From Labrenzia sp. PHM005 (GTDB lineage Bacteria > Pseudomonadota > Alphaproteobacteria > Rhizobiales > Stappiaceae), in the NCBI RefSeq assembly GCF_006517275.1, contig NZ_CP041191.1, positions 3,033,001 through 3,097,000 on the forward strand: a stretch of DNA of 64,000 nt, given 5' to 3'. Shown here one piece after another: positions 26,740 to 37,146 of the stretch; the first letter of the stretch is position 1, and each line of letters begins with the position of its first letter. The notes under the pieces are model-generated. The model had not been told where the DNA came from and made no database searches. It was given only the letters and a program-made list of their open reading frames with translations. A program made the position numbers and the translations under genes.

Positions 26740-29397
26740 ATGACCGGCGTAAACGAAATCCGCTCCGCCTTTCTGGACTATTTCAAGGCCAACGATCACG
26801 AAGTGGTCGATTCTGGCCCGCTGGTTCCACGCAACGATCCGACCTTGATGTTTGCCAATGCCGGTATGAACCAGTTCAAGAACGTTTTCACCGGACTTGA
26901 AACCCGGCCTTACAACAAGGCGGTTACCTCGCAAAAATGTGTGCGCGCCGGCGGCAAGCACAACGATCTCGACAATGTTGGTTATACGGCTCGCCACCAC
27001 ACGTTCTTTGAAATGCTCGGCAACTTTTCTTTTGGCGACTATTTCAAGGATCGTGCCATCGAACTGGCCTGGAACCTGATCACCAAGGAATTCGGTCTGC
27101 CCAAGGATCGCCTGCTGGTTACCGTCTACGCCGAAGACGATGACGCGGCCACCTATTGGAAAAAGATCGCCGGTCTTTCCGACGACAAGATCATCCGTAT
27201 TCCGACCTCCGATAACTTTTGGTCCATGGGCGATACGGGCCCGTGTGGTCCGTGTTCTGAGATTTTTTACGACCACGGCGAACACATTTGGGGCGGCCCT
27301 CCTGGAACCCCGGAAGAAGATGGCGACCGTTTCGTCGAGATCTGGAACCTTGTCTTCATGCAGTACGAGCAGACGGTCGAAGAGCGGCTTAATTTGCCGC
27401 GCCCGTCCATCGATACGGGCATGGGCATTGAGCGCCTTGCAACAGTTTTGCAGGGCGTTCACAACAACTACGACATCGATCTGTTCCGCGCATTGATCGC
27501 CGCGTCTGAGCATGAGACGGGTGTCGATGCAGCAGACAAGGCTCTTTCCAGCCACCGGGTGATCGCCGATCACCTGCGTTCGTCCAGCTTCTTGATCGCC
27601 GATGGTGTGCTGCCGTCCAATGAAGGCCGGGGTTACGTTCTACGCCGGATTATGCGCCGTGGCATGCGTCATGCCCATTTGCTTGGCGCGCGGGATCCCT
27701 TGATGCACAAACTGGTGCCGTCGCTCATTCGCGAAATGGGCCGGGCCTATCCGGAACTCTCCCGCGCCGAAGCCTTGATCACAGAAACGCTGAAGCTGGA
27801 AGAAACCCGGTTCCGCAAGACCCTGGAGCGCGGCCTTGGCCTGCTCGACAGCGCGACTGGAGATCTTACCGCCGGTGGTCAGCTTGATGGCGAAACCGCC
27901 TTCAAGCTCTATGACACCTATGGTTTCCCGCTTGACCTGACCCAGGACGCGCTGCGCGCCCGCGATATTTCGGTCGATACAGACGGGTTTGGGGCTGCCA
28001 TGGAACGCCAGAAGGCGGAAGCCCGGGCAGCTTGGTCCGGCTCTGGCGGGGCGGCGACCGAAGCTGTCTGGTTTGCCATGAAGGAAAAATATGGCGCGAC
28101 CGATTTCCTTGGTTATGAGACCGAGGTCGCTGAAGGTGTTGTGGCCGGTCTTGCTGCCGACGAGGCAGAAACCAGCGAGTTGAAAGCCGGTGACAGCGGG
28201 TTTGTGGTACTCAACCAGACCCCATTCTATGGCGAAAGCGGTGGTCAGGTTGGCGATACCGGCGAAATGACTGCCCCGGGCGTAAAAATCAAAGTGACGG
28301 ACACTCAGAAGAAGGCCGATGGTCTCTTTGTTCATGTCGTGACCGTCGAAGAAGGGTCTGTCACCCCAGGCCTGGCGCTTGAGCTGAAGGTTGATCATGA
28401 CCGCCGGTCCGCTGTGCGGTCCAATCACACGGCAACCCACCTCGTGCATGAAGCCTTGCGCGAAGTTTTGGGCACCCACGTTGCCCAGAAGGGATCGCTT
28501 GTCTCACCTGAGCGGTTGCGCTTCGACTTTTCTCATCCCAAGCCGATGAGTGATGATGAGCTGGCGGTGGTGGAAACCTACGCAAATGAGATCGTCCTGC
28601 AAAACGCGCAGGTGGAAACACGCCTGATGGCGGTTGACGATGCGATTGAAGCTGGCGCCATGGCGCTCTTTGGCGAGAAATACGGCGAGGAAGTCCGTGT
28701 TGTCTCCATGGGAACAGCGTTGCATGGCGAGAAGGAAGGAAAACCGTATTCGCTCGAGCTTTGCGGCGGAACCCATGTGAACCGGACCGGCGACATTGGC
28801 CTGGTGACGGTTGTCTCTGAAGGTGCGGTTGCTGCCGGTGTGCGCCGGATTGAAGCGTTGACCGGCTCGGAAGCCCGCGCCTATCTGGATGCCCAGGACA
28901 AGCGCATGCGCGAAGTTGCAGGTATCTTGAAAGTTGGTGCTGGCGATGTCCCGGCCCGCGTTACTCAGCTTGTTGACGAGCGCCGCAAGCTGGAGAAAGA
29001 ACTGGCGGACGCGCGCAAAAAACTCGCCATGGGCGGCGGTGCAGACGGCGGCACGCCGGTGAAAGACGCCGGCAGTTTCAAGCTGATGGCCCGCACGGTT
29101 GAAGGCATCAACCCGAAGGATTTGAAAGGCATGGCGGATGAGGCCAAGACCCAACTTGGGTCGGGTGTCGTGGTGCTGATCAATGTTGCCGATGATGGCA
29201 AGGCTGCGATCGTTACGGGCGTGACCAAGGATCTGACAGAAAAGGTCAGCGCGGTCGATCTGGTGCGGATTGGCTCAGAAGCTCTTGGCGGGCGTGGCGG
29301 TGGCGGCCGCCCGGATATGGCCCAGGCTGGTGGTCCGGATGGTGCCAAGGCCGAAGGTGCAATCACGGCAATCGAGGCGCATTTGGCAGGCCTCTAA
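26740..29397 (+). CDS. alaS: Alanyl-tRNA synthetase
   Basis: The 885-residue product is a complete AlaRS. The catalytic core begins with [18 protein letters not shown], has the class II motif 2 ([19 protein letters not shown]) and [19 protein letters not shown]. The editing domain has the zinc/water-binding pattern [12 protein letters not shown] and [13 protein letters not shown]. The C-terminal C-Ala domain ends with [16 protein letters not shown]. No regulatory RNA leader is seen upstream. Location beside recA is common in bacteria. The ribosome site is weak. Confidence 0.98.
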   Translation: MTGVNEIRSAFLDYFKANDHEVVDSGPLVPRNDPTLMFANAGMNQFKNVFTGLETRPYNKAVTSQKCVRAGGKHNDLDNVGYTARHHTFFEMLGNFSFGDYFKDRAIELAWNLITKEFGLPKDRLLVTVYAEDDDAATYWKKIAGLSDDKIIRIPTSDNFWSMGDTGPCGPCSEIFYDHGEHIWGGPPGTPEEDGDRFVEIWNLVFMQYEQTVEERLNLPRPSIDTGMGIERLATVLQGVHNNYDIDLFRALIAASEHETGVDAADKALSSHRVIADHLRSSSFLIADGVLPSNEGRGYVLRRIMRRGMRHAHLLGARDPLMHKLVPSLIREMGRAYPELSRAEALITETLKLEETRFRKTLERGLGLLDSATGDLTAGGQLDGETAFKLYDTYGFPLDLTQDALRARDISVDTDGFGAAMERQKAEARAAWSGSGGAATEAVWFAMKEKYGATDFLGYETEVAEGVVAGLAADEAETSELKAGDSGFVVLNQTPFYGESGGQVGDTGEMTAPGVKIKVTDTQKKADGLFVHVVTVEEGSVTPGLALELKVDHDRRSAVRSNHTATHLVHEALREVLGTHVAQKGSLVSPERLRFDFSHPKPMSDDELAVVETYANEIVLQNAQVETRLMAVDDAIEAGAMALFGEKYGEEVRVVSMGTALHGEKEGKPYSLELCGGTHVNRTGDIGLVTVVSEGAVAAGVRRIEALTGSEARAYLDAQDKRMREVAGILKVGAGDVPARVTQLVDERRKLEKELADARKKLAMGGGADGGTPVKDAGSFKLMARTVEGINPKDLKGMADEAKTQLGSGVVVLINVADDGKAAIVTGVTKDLTEKVSAVDLVRIGSEALGGRGGGGRPDMAQAGGPDGAKAEGAITAIEAHLAGL

Positions 29398-29430
29398 GCG
29401 GCATGTGATACTTGAATATATCGACACAGT

Positions 29431-29455
29431 CAGGCGTCCTTCGGGGCGCCTGTTT
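29431..29455 (+). terminator. Terminator of alaS
   Basis: CAGGCGTCC and GGGCGCCTG form a 9-bp stem (one G-U) with a TTCG tetraloop, followed by a short T run. It closes alaS, with the next gene on the opposite strand. Confidence 0.8.
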
Positions 29456-29500
29456 GCGTTGTGGTGTCCGGTTCGTTCCAATTTGCTGTGATAGGAAGCG

Positions 29501-30292
29501 TCAGTTCGAGAATATTTGGGAATAGCTTTCTGTTTTCAACTGTTTGCCGTGCATCAGCAGTTTCTCGTTGAGTTGATCCAGGATCGCCGTGCATGGTGAT
29601 TTTTTCGACATTGCCATGTATAGGGGGATCCGGACAACAGAGGGCTCCAAGACGCTGAAATCACTCCAGGCATAGTCTTCCGGCATCAGCTTTTTGAACG
29701 TCAGCGGCGATGTAATTATGTAGTCGGCCCGGCCAAGCCGCAGCATTTTGTAAAGAGACGGAATATCTGGAAGTTCGAGCAGGTCATAATCTTCCGTTTG
29801 TGCCTTGCGTAACGGGGTCGGAAGATTGATGCCGTGATACACAACGCCACGCCTGGTTTTCAGATCTTCAATGCGATTGTACGGGAACTCTTTCCCCTTG
29901 TAGGTCACAACCGCGTAGTAATCGTCGAGCCAAGATTCGGTGAATATAAATTTTTCGCGGCGGGACGGGGAACTCAGTAACGCAAAGACGATATCGATTT
30001 CACCGTTTTCGAGGTCGGAGACGACCCTTGCCCAAGGTTTGGCGTCATCAATTTCATGCGGGATTTCTAGTTCGGAAAACACCCGGTCGACAAGTTCGAT
30101 CGCGACGCCGCTTCGCTTACTGCCGATTTCTTCGCCATTTACATAAGGCGGCCACACTGGAGGTCCTGATAAGCGGACCTTGGTGCATTCGGCTGCAGCG
30201 CTTTGAATTACCCCGATGAGCAAAAGGCATAGCCCGAAAAAATGATACAAGGCTAGTCGCATCAGAGTGCCGGAATTAGGAGTATCAAGCAT
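29501..30292 (-). CDS. Orphan periplasmic solute-binding protein (family 3 type)
   Basis: From ATG 30292 the product has 263 residues with a signal peptide (FGLCLLLIGVIQSAAAE) and the two-lobed fold of polar amino-acid-type binding proteins: GPPVWPPYVN, GVAIELVDRVFSELEI, DIVFALLSSPSRREKFIFTE and RRGVVYHGINLP. No permease or ATPase gene is near, so it may feed a distant transporter or signal otherwise. GAAGG lies 8 bases before the chosen ATG; ATG 30262 is an alternative. Ligand unknown. Confidence 0.8.
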   Translation of the reverse strand: MLDTPNSGTLMRLALYHFFGLCLLLIGVIQSAAAECTKVRLSGPPVWPPYVNGEEIGSKRSGVAIELVDRVFSELEIPHEIDDAKPWARVVSDLENGEIDIVFALLSSPSRREKFIFTESWLDDYYAVVTYKGKEFPYNRIEDLKTRRGVVYHGINLPTPLRKAQTEDYDLLELPDIPSLYKMLRLGRADYIITSPLTFKKLMPEDYAWSDFSVLEPSVVRIPLYMAMSKKSPCTAILDQLNEKLLMHGKQLKTESYSQIFSN

Positions 30293-30527
30293 TTCGTAGC
30301 CTTCGGAACTTCGAACGATATGATCGTGCCGCGCCACACAGGTTTGTCTTGGACATACCATAGGGGTGCTGGAAAACTATGTTGGGCAAATTATGCGACC
30401 TGAATTGCAGCGGGTCTATTCTGCAATTTTGCCAATTCCCACTGGAGTATCGATGGTCAAGGTTTTGCCTTGAAGCAAAGTTCGGCTATTCCTTATTGTA
30501 TTCAGCCCCTTGCGAACGGGACTAACA

Positions 30528-31808
30528 GTGCTCGGACACAATTTTAAACGTACGCTTTATGAAGTGTTGGAAGACACTGGCAAACGGCGCCTTGCCGCTC
30601 AGACGCTGCGCAATGTTCTGATTTTTCTTATTATCGCGAACGTTGTCTTTGCGGTTTTGGAAACGGTTCCGGAAATCCGGCGGACGTTGGGCCCACATTT
30701 GCGCTTCCTTCAGCTTGGCTCGGGCGTTGTGTTCGTCATCGAATACATGTTGCGGCTTTATGTGGCCGATCTTCATCCGCCATTGCGCCGATATGGCCCT
30801 GTTGGGGCGCGGCTGCGCTACGCGCTTCACCCAGATGCGTTGGTAGATCTTATTGGTGCTCTGCCGCTGGTGCTTGTTTTGTTGCTGCCCAATCAGGCGG
30901 TCACCATGGTGGTGATCCTGAGATTGCTGCGCTTCTTGAAGCTTGCCCGATATTCGCCAGCCCTGCGCTCTTTGATCTCTGCTGTTGCGGCGGAGCGTCA
31001 TGCCCTGCTTGGCTCCAGCATGATCATCTTTGGGGTGATCTTGATGGCTGCAACGGTCATGTACCTGATCGAGCATGATCAGCAGCCGGAAAAGTTCCGC
31101 AGTATTTTGCACGGCATCTATTGGGCGATCACCACAGTGACGACCGTTGGGTATGGAGACGTTGTGCCGATCAGCAATCCGGGCAAGATGGTCGGGGCAG
31201 TGGTGATGTTGATGGGATACGGTCTGATTGCCTTGCCTGTCGGGATTATTGCCTCTGCTTTTGCTCGTGAGATCCACAGCCGCGATTTTGTCGTGACCTG
31301 GTCCATGGTTGCGCGGGTTCCTCTGTTTGAGGATCTCAGCGCGACAGAAGTTGCTTCTGTCGCCAAACAGTTGCAGGCGTTCAATGTCCGCAAGGGTGTC
31401 ACAATTGCCGAAGAAGGCGATATTGCCGACAGAATGTTCTTCATCAACGACGGTGAAGTGGAAATCCGGATGGAACACGGCACCGTCTATCTGGGAGAGG
31501 GCAATTTCTTCGGTGAGCTGGCGCTTCTCAATCAAACCCAGCGGACAACGACCGTCGTTGCCTATAGGGATTGCCAGCTGCTGGTGCTGGAGGCGAAAGC
31601 GCTTCACCAGTTGATGGACAGCGATGCCGCCTTGGCGAAAAAAATCATGGATGAAGCGCGGGAGCGGGCCGAAGCTGGAAAGAAAATTCTTGGCGAACTT
31701 GCCGAAGAGGAGCTGGAACAGGCCGGCTATGTCGGAGCTGATGAGGACCAGGAAGCACAGCAGGAACTGTTTGAGAACGGTGACCCCGCAAAACAGGATC
31801 AAACCTGA
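30528..31808 (+). CDS. Cyclic-nucleotide-type potassium channel (MloK1-like)
   Basis: The product (426 residues from GTG 30528) has six membrane segments, an S4-like helix with spaced positive charges (ILRLLRFLKLARY, about 130-142), the K+ selectivity filter TTVGYGD at 205-211, and a C-terminal cyclic-nucleotide-binding domain with FFGELALLNQTQRTTTV. In that domain Arg 339 would hold the cyclic phosphate; the following Thr 340 is a residue often linked to cGMP tolerance. It closely resembles MloK1 of Mesorhizobium in the pore (YLIEHDQQPEKFRSI). The tail (about 375-426) is acidic. A TTG at 30510 is a less likely start. Confidence 0.9.
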   Translation: MLGHNFKRTLYEVLEDTGKRRLAAQTLRNVLIFLIIANVVFAVLETVPEIRRTLGPHLRFLQLGSGVVFVIEYMLRLYVADLHPPLRRYGPVGARLRYALHPDALVDLIGALPLVLVLLLPNQAVTMVVILRLLRFLKLARYSPALRSLISAVAAERHALLGSSMIIFGVILMAATVMYLIEHDQQPEKFRSILHGIYWAITTVTTVGYGDVVPISNPGKMVGAVVMLMGYGLIALPVGIIASAFAREIHSRDFVVTWSMVARVPLFEDLSATEVASVAKQLQAFNVRKGVTIAEEGDIADRMFFINDGEVEIRMEHGTVYLGEGNFFGELALLNQTQRTTTVVAYRDCQLLVLEAKALHQLMDSDAALAKKIMDEARERAEAGKKILGELAEEELEQAGYVGADEDQEAQQELFENGDPAKQDQT

Positions 31809-32452
31809 CGGGTTTGCGGGAGTGTCTCTAAAAAGCTGGTCCGGGCTGATACATCTCTCCACCAGGTTCCAAGCCGTGGGGCTGGCTCCACCAGAGCCAG
31901 AGCTTCGGGTGTTTTCAGAAAAAGATCGAACATCGGTGCAGCCAAACAGTCGGCCAACGTTATCTGCGAACCCAACAGAAACGGACCATCATCATCAGCC
32001 AGTTTTTCCAGTGCGTTCAATACTGTTTTTGCGGCAGGCAATGCTGCTGCGATTTTAGCTTCGTCTGTTTGTTTGCCTTCCTGCGGTTTGGCGATGCGCT
32101 CGACAAAGATGTCCCAAACCAGCGTGCGATATGCGTAGCTATTTAGGATCGACAGGATTTGCGCCATGCGGGCGCGTGCTTGAGGCGAAGACGGCTGCAG
32201 ATCCGGCCCTTCAAAGGCTTCATCGATATATTGCAGGATCGCCGTGGTTTCAAAAAGCTCAAATCCAGCGTGACGCAACGCAGGGATTTTGCCGAATGGC
32301 TGCAGGTCTAAATAGCTGTCTGGCACGCCGGCCTTGTTGAAAATATCAATCGGCGTTTGGTGATAAGAGACACCTTTTTCGGCAAGCGCGATCCGGACTG
32401 CACGGACGTAGACAGAATACTCCGCTCCATAGAGATGCAGCATGGCAGACAT
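31799..32452 (-). CDS. Glutathione S-transferase
   Basis: The 217-residue product has the N-terminal thioredoxin-like domain (LHLYGAEYSVYVRAVRIALAEKG) with the cis-Pro region KIPALRHAGFELFETTAIL, and the C-terminal helical domain (LGSQITLADCLAAPMFD). The catalytic Ser/Tyr is likely in the EYSVYVR stretch. Subclass not clear. It converges on the channel gene with a 10-base overlap of the 3' ends. Substrate unknown. Confidence 0.9.
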   Translation of the reverse strand: MSAMLHLYGAEYSVYVRAVRIALAEKGVSYHQTPIDIFNKAGVPDSYLDLQPFGKIPALRHAGFELFETTAILQYIDEAFEGPDLQPSSPQARARMAQILSILNSYAYRTLVWDIFVERIAKPQEGKQTDEAKIAAALPAAKTVLNALEKLADDDGPFLLGSQITLADCLAAPMFDLFLKTPEALALVEPAPRLGTWWRDVSARTSFLETLPQTRQV

Positions 32453-32483
32453 CTGTCCCTCGTTTTTGAAAGGCAGGTCGTAA

Positions 32484-33014
32484 TCAGTGCGGAGTTAAGC
32501 CGGGCGGAATCCGTGCATAAAGCGGGTCACCTTGCCAGAACACATCTGTCGGACCAACAACAAAGTCGATGATATTCCAGCGGTCATATTGATAGCGCAA
32601 AAGTGCATAGGTGTGGAGGCCGTCCATATAGTCGCCTTGTCCGGCATAGACAGTGTTTTGAAGGTTTATGCGACCACCGCCGGGGCGCTGAGGGTCCAAT
32701 CCGGCAAAAGCCCAGTCGCCGCCTGACCGCATCCAGAAGACTACAAATTCAACCGGAGCGCCGAGCCGGGCCTCCATCAACGGGCGGATTGTGTTGAGGA
32801 TCGCCTTGCGTTCAATGGAACCGCGGGCAGGTTCGTGAACCGGTTGGGCGCTGGTGGTTGCGGCGGAAACTGTCAGGAAGAAAACACACAAGAAGACGCT
32901 GACAAGCCTTTGAAAGAAATCTAAAAAACGAACGGGTTGAGACTTTGATTCAAGTAGCTTCCGTAGAGTCGTTTTGGGAATGGCGCGGGAGGATTGGGAA
33001 AACATGAAAACCAT
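32484..33014 (-). CDS. Secreted protein of unknown function
   Basis: The product (up to 176 residues) has a long charged leader, then a signal peptide (RLVSVFLCVFFLTVSAATTSAQ, about 36-57) and a mature domain of about 120 residues with WMRSGGDWAFAGLDPQRPGG and YALLRYQYDRWNIIDFVVG. I do not recognise a family. The mature portion looks like real protein and has even codon use. The only ATGs in frame upstream of the signal (33014 and 33005) lie inside or at the start of the divergent racemase gene, so the true start is uncertain. Confidence 0.65.
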   Translation of the reverse strand: MVFMFSQSSRAIPKTTLRKLLESKSQPVRFLDFFQRLVSVFLCVFFLTVSAATTSAQPVHEPARGSIERKAILNTIRPLMEARLGAPVEFVVFWMRSGGDWAFAGLDPQRPGGGRINLQNTVYAGQGDYMDGLHTYALLRYQYDRWNIIDFVVGPTDVFWQGDPLYARIPPGLTPH

Positions 33015-33696
33015 TGGACTGCTCGGCGGTATGAGCTGGGAAAGTACAGTTACTTATTATCAGCTTTTGAACCGGATGACACGGGAGCGTTTGGGCGGGC
33101 TGCATTCCGCGAAATGCCTGCTCTGGTCTTTTGATTTTGACGACATCGCCAAGGCTCAAGCAGATGGAGCTTGGCAGAAGGCGACCAACTTGATGATTGA
33201 CGCAGCGCGCAATCTGGAGCGCGGCGGGGCCGAGTGTCTGGTGATCTGCACCAATACGATGCACAAGATGGCTGCAGATGTTCAAGCCGCGATTGGCATC
33301 CCGCTCATCCACATCGCCGACACAACCGCACCTGCGATCAAGGCCGCTGGAAGCAAGGCACCGCTGTTGCTGGCCACGGCCTACACGATGGAACAAGACT
33401 TTTATAAGGGGCATCTTTTCGATCATCATGGGATTGATGTCCGGATTCCTGAGGCCGAAGACCGGAAAGAAGTCCACCGGATCATTTATGACGAACTCTG
33501 CCAGGGCGACATCAAAGAAAGCTCAAAAAAAGCCTATCTCGATGTTGTTGGCCGAGCGGTGACAAGCGGTGCTGACGGGGTGATATTCGGCTGTACGGAA
33601 ATCGGCCTCTTGGTGTCGGAGGCTGATTTCGAAATCCCTTGTTTCAATACCACAGCTCTCCACGCCGAGGCGGCGTTGGATTTCGCACTCAGCTGA
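33004..33696 (+). CDS. Aspartate/glutamate racemase family protein
   Basis: The product (230 residues) has the family start MKTIGLLGGMSWESTVTYY and both catalytic cysteines, in LVICTNTMHKMA (about 79-83) and FGCTEIGLLV (about 199). It would interconvert L- and D-aspartate or a related amino acid without cofactor. GGGAGGA precedes the ATG at 33004. The start region overlaps the divergent gene's possible start. Exact substrate unknown. Confidence 0.9.
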   Translation: MKTIGLLGGMSWESTVTYYQLLNRMTRERLGGLHSAKCLLWSFDFDDIAKAQADGAWQKATNLMIDAARNLERGGAECLVICTNTMHKMAADVQAAIGIPLIHIADTTAPAIKAAGSKAPLLLATAYTMEQDFYKGHLFDHHGIDVRIPEAEDRKEVHRIIYDELCQGDIKESSKKAYLDVVGRAVTSGADGVIFGCTEIGLLVSEADFEIPCFNTTALHAEAALDFALS

Positions 33697-33771
33697 ATGC
33701 GTGATTGGCGGAAGGCGCTAGAGAGGTTTTAAGAAGGGCAGGGGCCGCACATTCTTTTTCCGGAAAAGAGC

Positions 33772-34557
33772 TCAAGATAGATATCCCAGGTCCACCATTG
33801 TCGGGGCGAGGGCCCGGGTCAGGCGCTGGATTTCCGCTTGCGACAGTTCATCCTTGTAGCTGCCGCGTTTCCCCTGGCGCATGTGGCGGATTTTGTCGTC
33901 CTCGCCGTTGGAGACATAACGGGCCTTGGCTTTTGCAAAAGATTGGTTTTCGATGGCTGCAGAAACACGGGCAGGATCGAATGAAAGGCCTGCCTTGGTG
34001 AGCAGCTCAGTCACGGTTGCTTCTGGCGCCCACAGCAAATCCTCATAACGGGCGGTTGGGAAACCGGCGGCACGGAATTCGTCCACATAAGACGACCAGC
34101 TGCGATACTTCCAATAATGCCCTTTTTGATCTTCCATCATTGTCGCCAGCATTTGGCTCGACGCATCGGTGTGGCCTTCAAAACAATAGTGCATGCCCGA
34201 GACCGCCACATCGCGGGGGTCGCGAACGACGCATAAGATTTTCAGGTTGGGGTGGGACAGACGGTCCAAGGTCGGCAAGACATGGTGCGATTTGAGAACG
34301 TATTGGCGGGATTTGCGCTCCTCACCCTCAATCGCGATCTCATTTGGATCGGGAAGCCCGGCATAACCACCAACAGGACAATCAAGAATTTCCGCAACGA
34401 GACGGCAAAGCCAGGTATTTCCGGATTTTGGATACCCGGCAACGACAATCGGATCTGTCCAGCCGTTGTCACTCAAATCCTTCATGTGCTGCGTGATTTG
34501 CCGTGTTTTGTTCCGAATTTTCCGGGCGGTTCGCAGCCGTGTGTAGAAGGTATGCAT
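33772..34557 (-). CDS. Sulfotransferase family protein
   Basis: From ATG 34557 (preceded by GAGGA) the product has 261 residues. The PAPS 5'-phosphosulfate loop is GYPKSGNTWLCRL (about 41-53), and the 3'-phosphate motif lies in CVVRDPRDVAVSG (about 108-120). Residues SHHVLPTL with the expected His are between. Acceptor unknown; no sulfate-activation genes are near. The gene converges on the racemase and is followed upstream by a 317-base gap. Confidence 0.85.
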   Translation of the reverse strand: MHTFYTRLRTARKIRNKTRQITQHMKDLSDNGWTDPIVVAGYPKSGNTWLCRLVAEILDCPVGGYAGLPDPNEIAIEGEERKSRQYVLKSHHVLPTLDRLSHPNLKILCVVRDPRDVAVSGMHYCFEGHTDASSQMLATMMEDQKGHYWKYRSWSSYVDEFRAAGFPTARYEDLLWAPEATVTELLTKAGLSFDPARVSAAIENQSFAKAKARYVSNGEDDKIRHMRQGKRGSYKDELSQAEIQRLTRALAPTMVDLGYLS

Positions 34558-34874
34558 CAACCGAGTCCTCAATCGTTTGAGACTTCGTTTTGATCAGCAA
34601 TACAGGCTGTAGTTCGGCGGTTTTGTTTCTGTAGGATTGCCAAATTCGCGATTTTGTTTCTGATTGTTTCTCCTGAGGCTTCTTGAGGCCCGGACGTTTT
34701 CGTGACCTCGTGTGGGTCGTGAAACGTCTGTTTCTGAGTGGGATCAGATTGCGAAACAGACTGAGGCTGGGAGAAACTTGCGGCCTGACCCTTGAAATTG
34801 GCTTGTTGGGACCGCATTTGCGCAGAAGTAAACTGTTGGGTGTAGTTTTGTGCGGGTGCTGAAAGGAAAGAGAT
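34558..34874. other. Intergenic gap before the SDR gene
   Basis: This stretch of 317 bases separates the sulfotransferase from the divergent SDR gene. A minus-strand frame (34569-34817, 82 residues, Gln-rich) has no ribosome site and no recognisable family; I do not count it as a gene. I see no strong palindrome or terminator here. Promoters for both neighbours should lie in it. Confidence 0.4.
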
Positions 34875-35648
34875 ATGACTGCGACGGCTCTGATTACGGG
34901 TGCATCAGCTGGGATTGGTGCGGCTTTTGCCCGCTATCATGCGTCTAAGGGCGGTAACCTGGTTCTGGTTGCGCGGCGCAAGGAAGCCCTGGAGCAGCTT
35001 AAATCTGACCTTGAAGCTCAACACGGCATCAATGTGCATGTTTTTGCCCGCGATGTCGGCACAGGCGCAGCGGCTCAAGCGCTCTATGACGATGTAAAAG
35101 CCGCCGGGCTCGAGATCGGCATCCTGATCAACAACGCCGGGTTCGGTGGACGCGGCAATCACATTGAGCGAGATCTCGCCAGTGAACAGGCGATGATTGA
35201 TCTCAATGTCATGTCCTTGATGACGCTGACCCGCTTGTTCGCGCATGATATGGCCGCTCGTGGTCAAGGCTATGTGTTGAATGTCGGCTCGACCGCCGGC
35301 TTCATGCCCGGTCCGTCACAGGCGGTTTATTTCGCGACCAAGGCTTTTGTGAATTCCTATTCCCAGGCGCTGAATGAGGAACTGCGGTCCAAGGGGGTGA
35401 AAGTAACCGTTCTGGCGCCGGGGTATGTCGAGACCGAATTTGCGAAAGTTGCCGATTTGGAGGGCACCAAACTAACACGTTCCGGCGCGACGGCGGAAAG
35501 TGTGGCCAAGATCGGCTATGACGCCATGCTTGCAGGCAAGCTGATAGCGATCAACGAAAAGGCGCTCGATTTTGCGATGAATTGGGTGATCCCGGCACTG
35601 CCGCGCCGGACAGTCTTGAAAATGGTTTCAAAAATGCAGGCGAAATAA
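34875..35648 (+). CDS. Short-chain dehydrogenase/reductase
   Basis: The 257-residue product has TGASAGIG at about 7-14, NNAGFGG at 89-95, a Ser in NVGSTAGF and the catalytic YFATK at about 154-158. The lack of a C-terminal membrane anchor and the length fit the classical SDR, close to the DltE/YqjQ-like group. GGAAAG precedes the ATG. The C-terminal PRRTVLKMVSKMQAK is basic. Substrate unknown. Confidence 0.88.
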   Translation: MTATALITGASAGIGAAFARYHASKGGNLVLVARRKEALEQLKSDLEAQHGINVHVFARDVGTGAAAQALYDDVKAAGLEIGILINNAGFGGRGNHIERDLASEQAMIDLNVMSLMTLTRLFAHDMAARGQGYVLNVGSTAGFMPGPSQAVYFATKAFVNSYSQALNEELRSKGVKVTVLAPGYVETEFAKVADLEGTKLTRSGATAESVAKIGYDAMLAGKLIAINEKALDFAMNWVIPALPRRTVLKMVSKMQAK

Positions 35649-35671
35649 GTCCCGCACATATGAAGAGAGGA

Positions 35672-35699
35672 CCCGGCAGGCTGAAGGAGCTATGCCGGG
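35672..35699. terminator. Hairpin between convergent SDR and icd genes
   Basis: CCCGGCA at 35672-35678 and TGCCGGG at 35693-35699 form a 7-bp GC stem; the inner part can pair further. It sits in the 62 bases between two convergent genes, so it may end both transcripts, but there is no clear T-tract on either side. Confidence 0.5.
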
Positions 35700-35710
35700 C
35701 CCGGCGGATC

Positions 35711-36928
35711 TCAAAGATCCGCCATCGCTTTCTGCAGGTTCTCGTCGATCTTGTCGAGGAAACCTGTAGTCGTCAGCCAGCCCTGATCCGGGCCGACAAG
35801 CAAAGCCAGATCCTTGGTCATGTAGCCGCTTTCGACGGTCTTGATACCGACGGTTTCCAGTGTCTTGGCAAAGCGGGCCAGTTTGTCGTTGCCATCGAGT
35901 TTCGCCCGGTGGGCCAAGCCGCGCGTCCAGGCAAAAATGGACGCAATCGAGTTGGTCGATGTGCTTTCGCCCTTCTGATGCTGGCGGTAGTGGCGCGTCA
36001 CCGTGCCGTGGGCCGCTTCCGCTTCCACCGTCTTGCCGTCCGGGCTCATCAAGACCGAGGTCATCAGGCCAAGAGAGCCGAAGCCTTGGGCAACCGTGTC
36101 GGACTGCACATCGCCGTCATAGTTTTTACAGGCCCAGACGTAACCGCCGGACCATTTCAGCGCACTGGCAACCATGTCGTCGATCAGGCGGTGTTCGTAC
36201 CAGATGCCGGCGTCGGCGAATTTTTCTTTGAATTCAGCCTCATAGATCTCCTCAAAGAGATCCTTGAAGCGGCCGTCGTAGGCTTTCAGGATGGTGTTCT
36301 TGGTCGACAGGTAACACGGCACCTTGCGGCCCAGCGCGTAGTTCATAGAGGCGCGGGCAAAGTCGCGGATCGAATCGTCGAGATTGTACATGGCCATGGC
36401 AACGCCGGAGGAGGGCGCGTCGAAGACATCGCGCTCAATCTCCGTGCCGTCTTCACCGACAAACTTGAGGGTCAGTTTGCCTTTGCCCGGGAAGGTGAAA
36501 TCCGTGGCCCGGTATTGGTCACCAAAAGCATGCCGGCCGACGATGATCGGCTGGGTCCAGCCAGGAACCAGGCGCGGCACGTTCTGCATGATGATTGGCT
36601 CGCGGAAGATCACGCCACCGAGGATGTTGCGGATGGTGCCGTTCGGCGAGCGGTACATGCGCTTCAAGCCGAATTCTTCGACCCGGGCTTCATCCGGAGT
36701 GATCGTGGCGCATTTGATGCCGACGCCGTGTTCCTTGATAGCGTTGGCAGCATCCACGGTGATCTGATCGTCGGTTTCATCGCGCTTTTGAACCGAAAGG
36801 TCATAGTAGTGGAGGTCAATGTCGAGGTAGGGGTGGATCAGCTTGTCCTTGATAAAGGCCCAGATGATCCGGGTCATCTCATCGCCATCGAGTTCAACAA
36901 CCGGATTGTCGACTTTGATCTTTGCCAT
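35711..36928 (-). CDS. icd: NADP-dependent isocitrate dehydrogenase
   Basis: The 405-residue product is a dimeric NADP-ICDH of the eukaryote-like type II (IDH1/2) class common in alphaproteobacteria: [27 protein letters not shown] at the start, and [17 protein letters not shown] at about 96-112; [20 protein letters not shown] and the [15 protein letters not shown] motif lie further on. It converts isocitrate to 2-oxoglutarate in the TCA cycle. Length is normal. A longer frame on the opposite strand is only its antisense shadow. Confidence 0.98.
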   Translation of the reverse strand: MAKIKVDNPVVELDGDEMTRIIWAFIKDKLIHPYLDIDLHYYDLSVQKRDETDDQITVDAANAIKEHGVGIKCATITPDEARVEEFGLKRMYRSPNGTIRNILGGVIFREPIIMQNVPRLVPGWTQPIIVGRHAFGDQYRATDFTFPGKGKLTLKFVGEDGTEIERDVFDAPSSGVAMAMYNLDDSIRDFARASMNYALGRKVPCYLSTKNTILKAYDGRFKDLFEEIYEAEFKEKFADAGIWYEHRLIDDMVASALKWSGGYVWACKNYDGDVQSDTVAQGFGSLGLMTSVLMSPDGKTVEAEAAHGTVTRHYRQHQKGESTSTNSIASIFAWTRGLAHRAKLDGNDKLARFAKTLETVGIKTVESGYMTKDLALLVGPDQGWLTTTGFLDKIDENLQKAMADL

Positions 36929-37146
36929 GGAATGGTCCGCCTTACGGTGGTTGGGTGGATAAAAGCTTCGGATTTTCCCGGTGCTGTTGTACCGGAAAAT
37001 TATTGTGTGCGCTCGTATACAATATTTTCGAAATACGCAAGTGGGGGAAATGCGGAGAAAGAGAGCTGGGCATTACGGCGGCTCTGAAAGGAGCGTGGCT
37101 GAAGCCAAACAGAGCGACCGGAAACAGCGGCGGTGCTCTTACAAAA

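Noticed and set aside
30522..31862. 446-codon open frame antisense to the channel gene
   Set aside because: Its translation is rich in His, Gln and Asn and has no family pattern; the plus-strand channel is certain.
34569..34817. 82-codon Gln-rich minus-strand gene before the sulfotransferase
   Set aside because: No ribosome site, no family, low-complexity composition, and it overlaps the probable promoter region of the divergent SDR gene.
35582..37087. 501-codon open frame antisense to icd
   Set aside because: It is longer than icd but opposite to it; icd has all family motifs and the antisense product resembles nothing. It is a shadow of codon bias.
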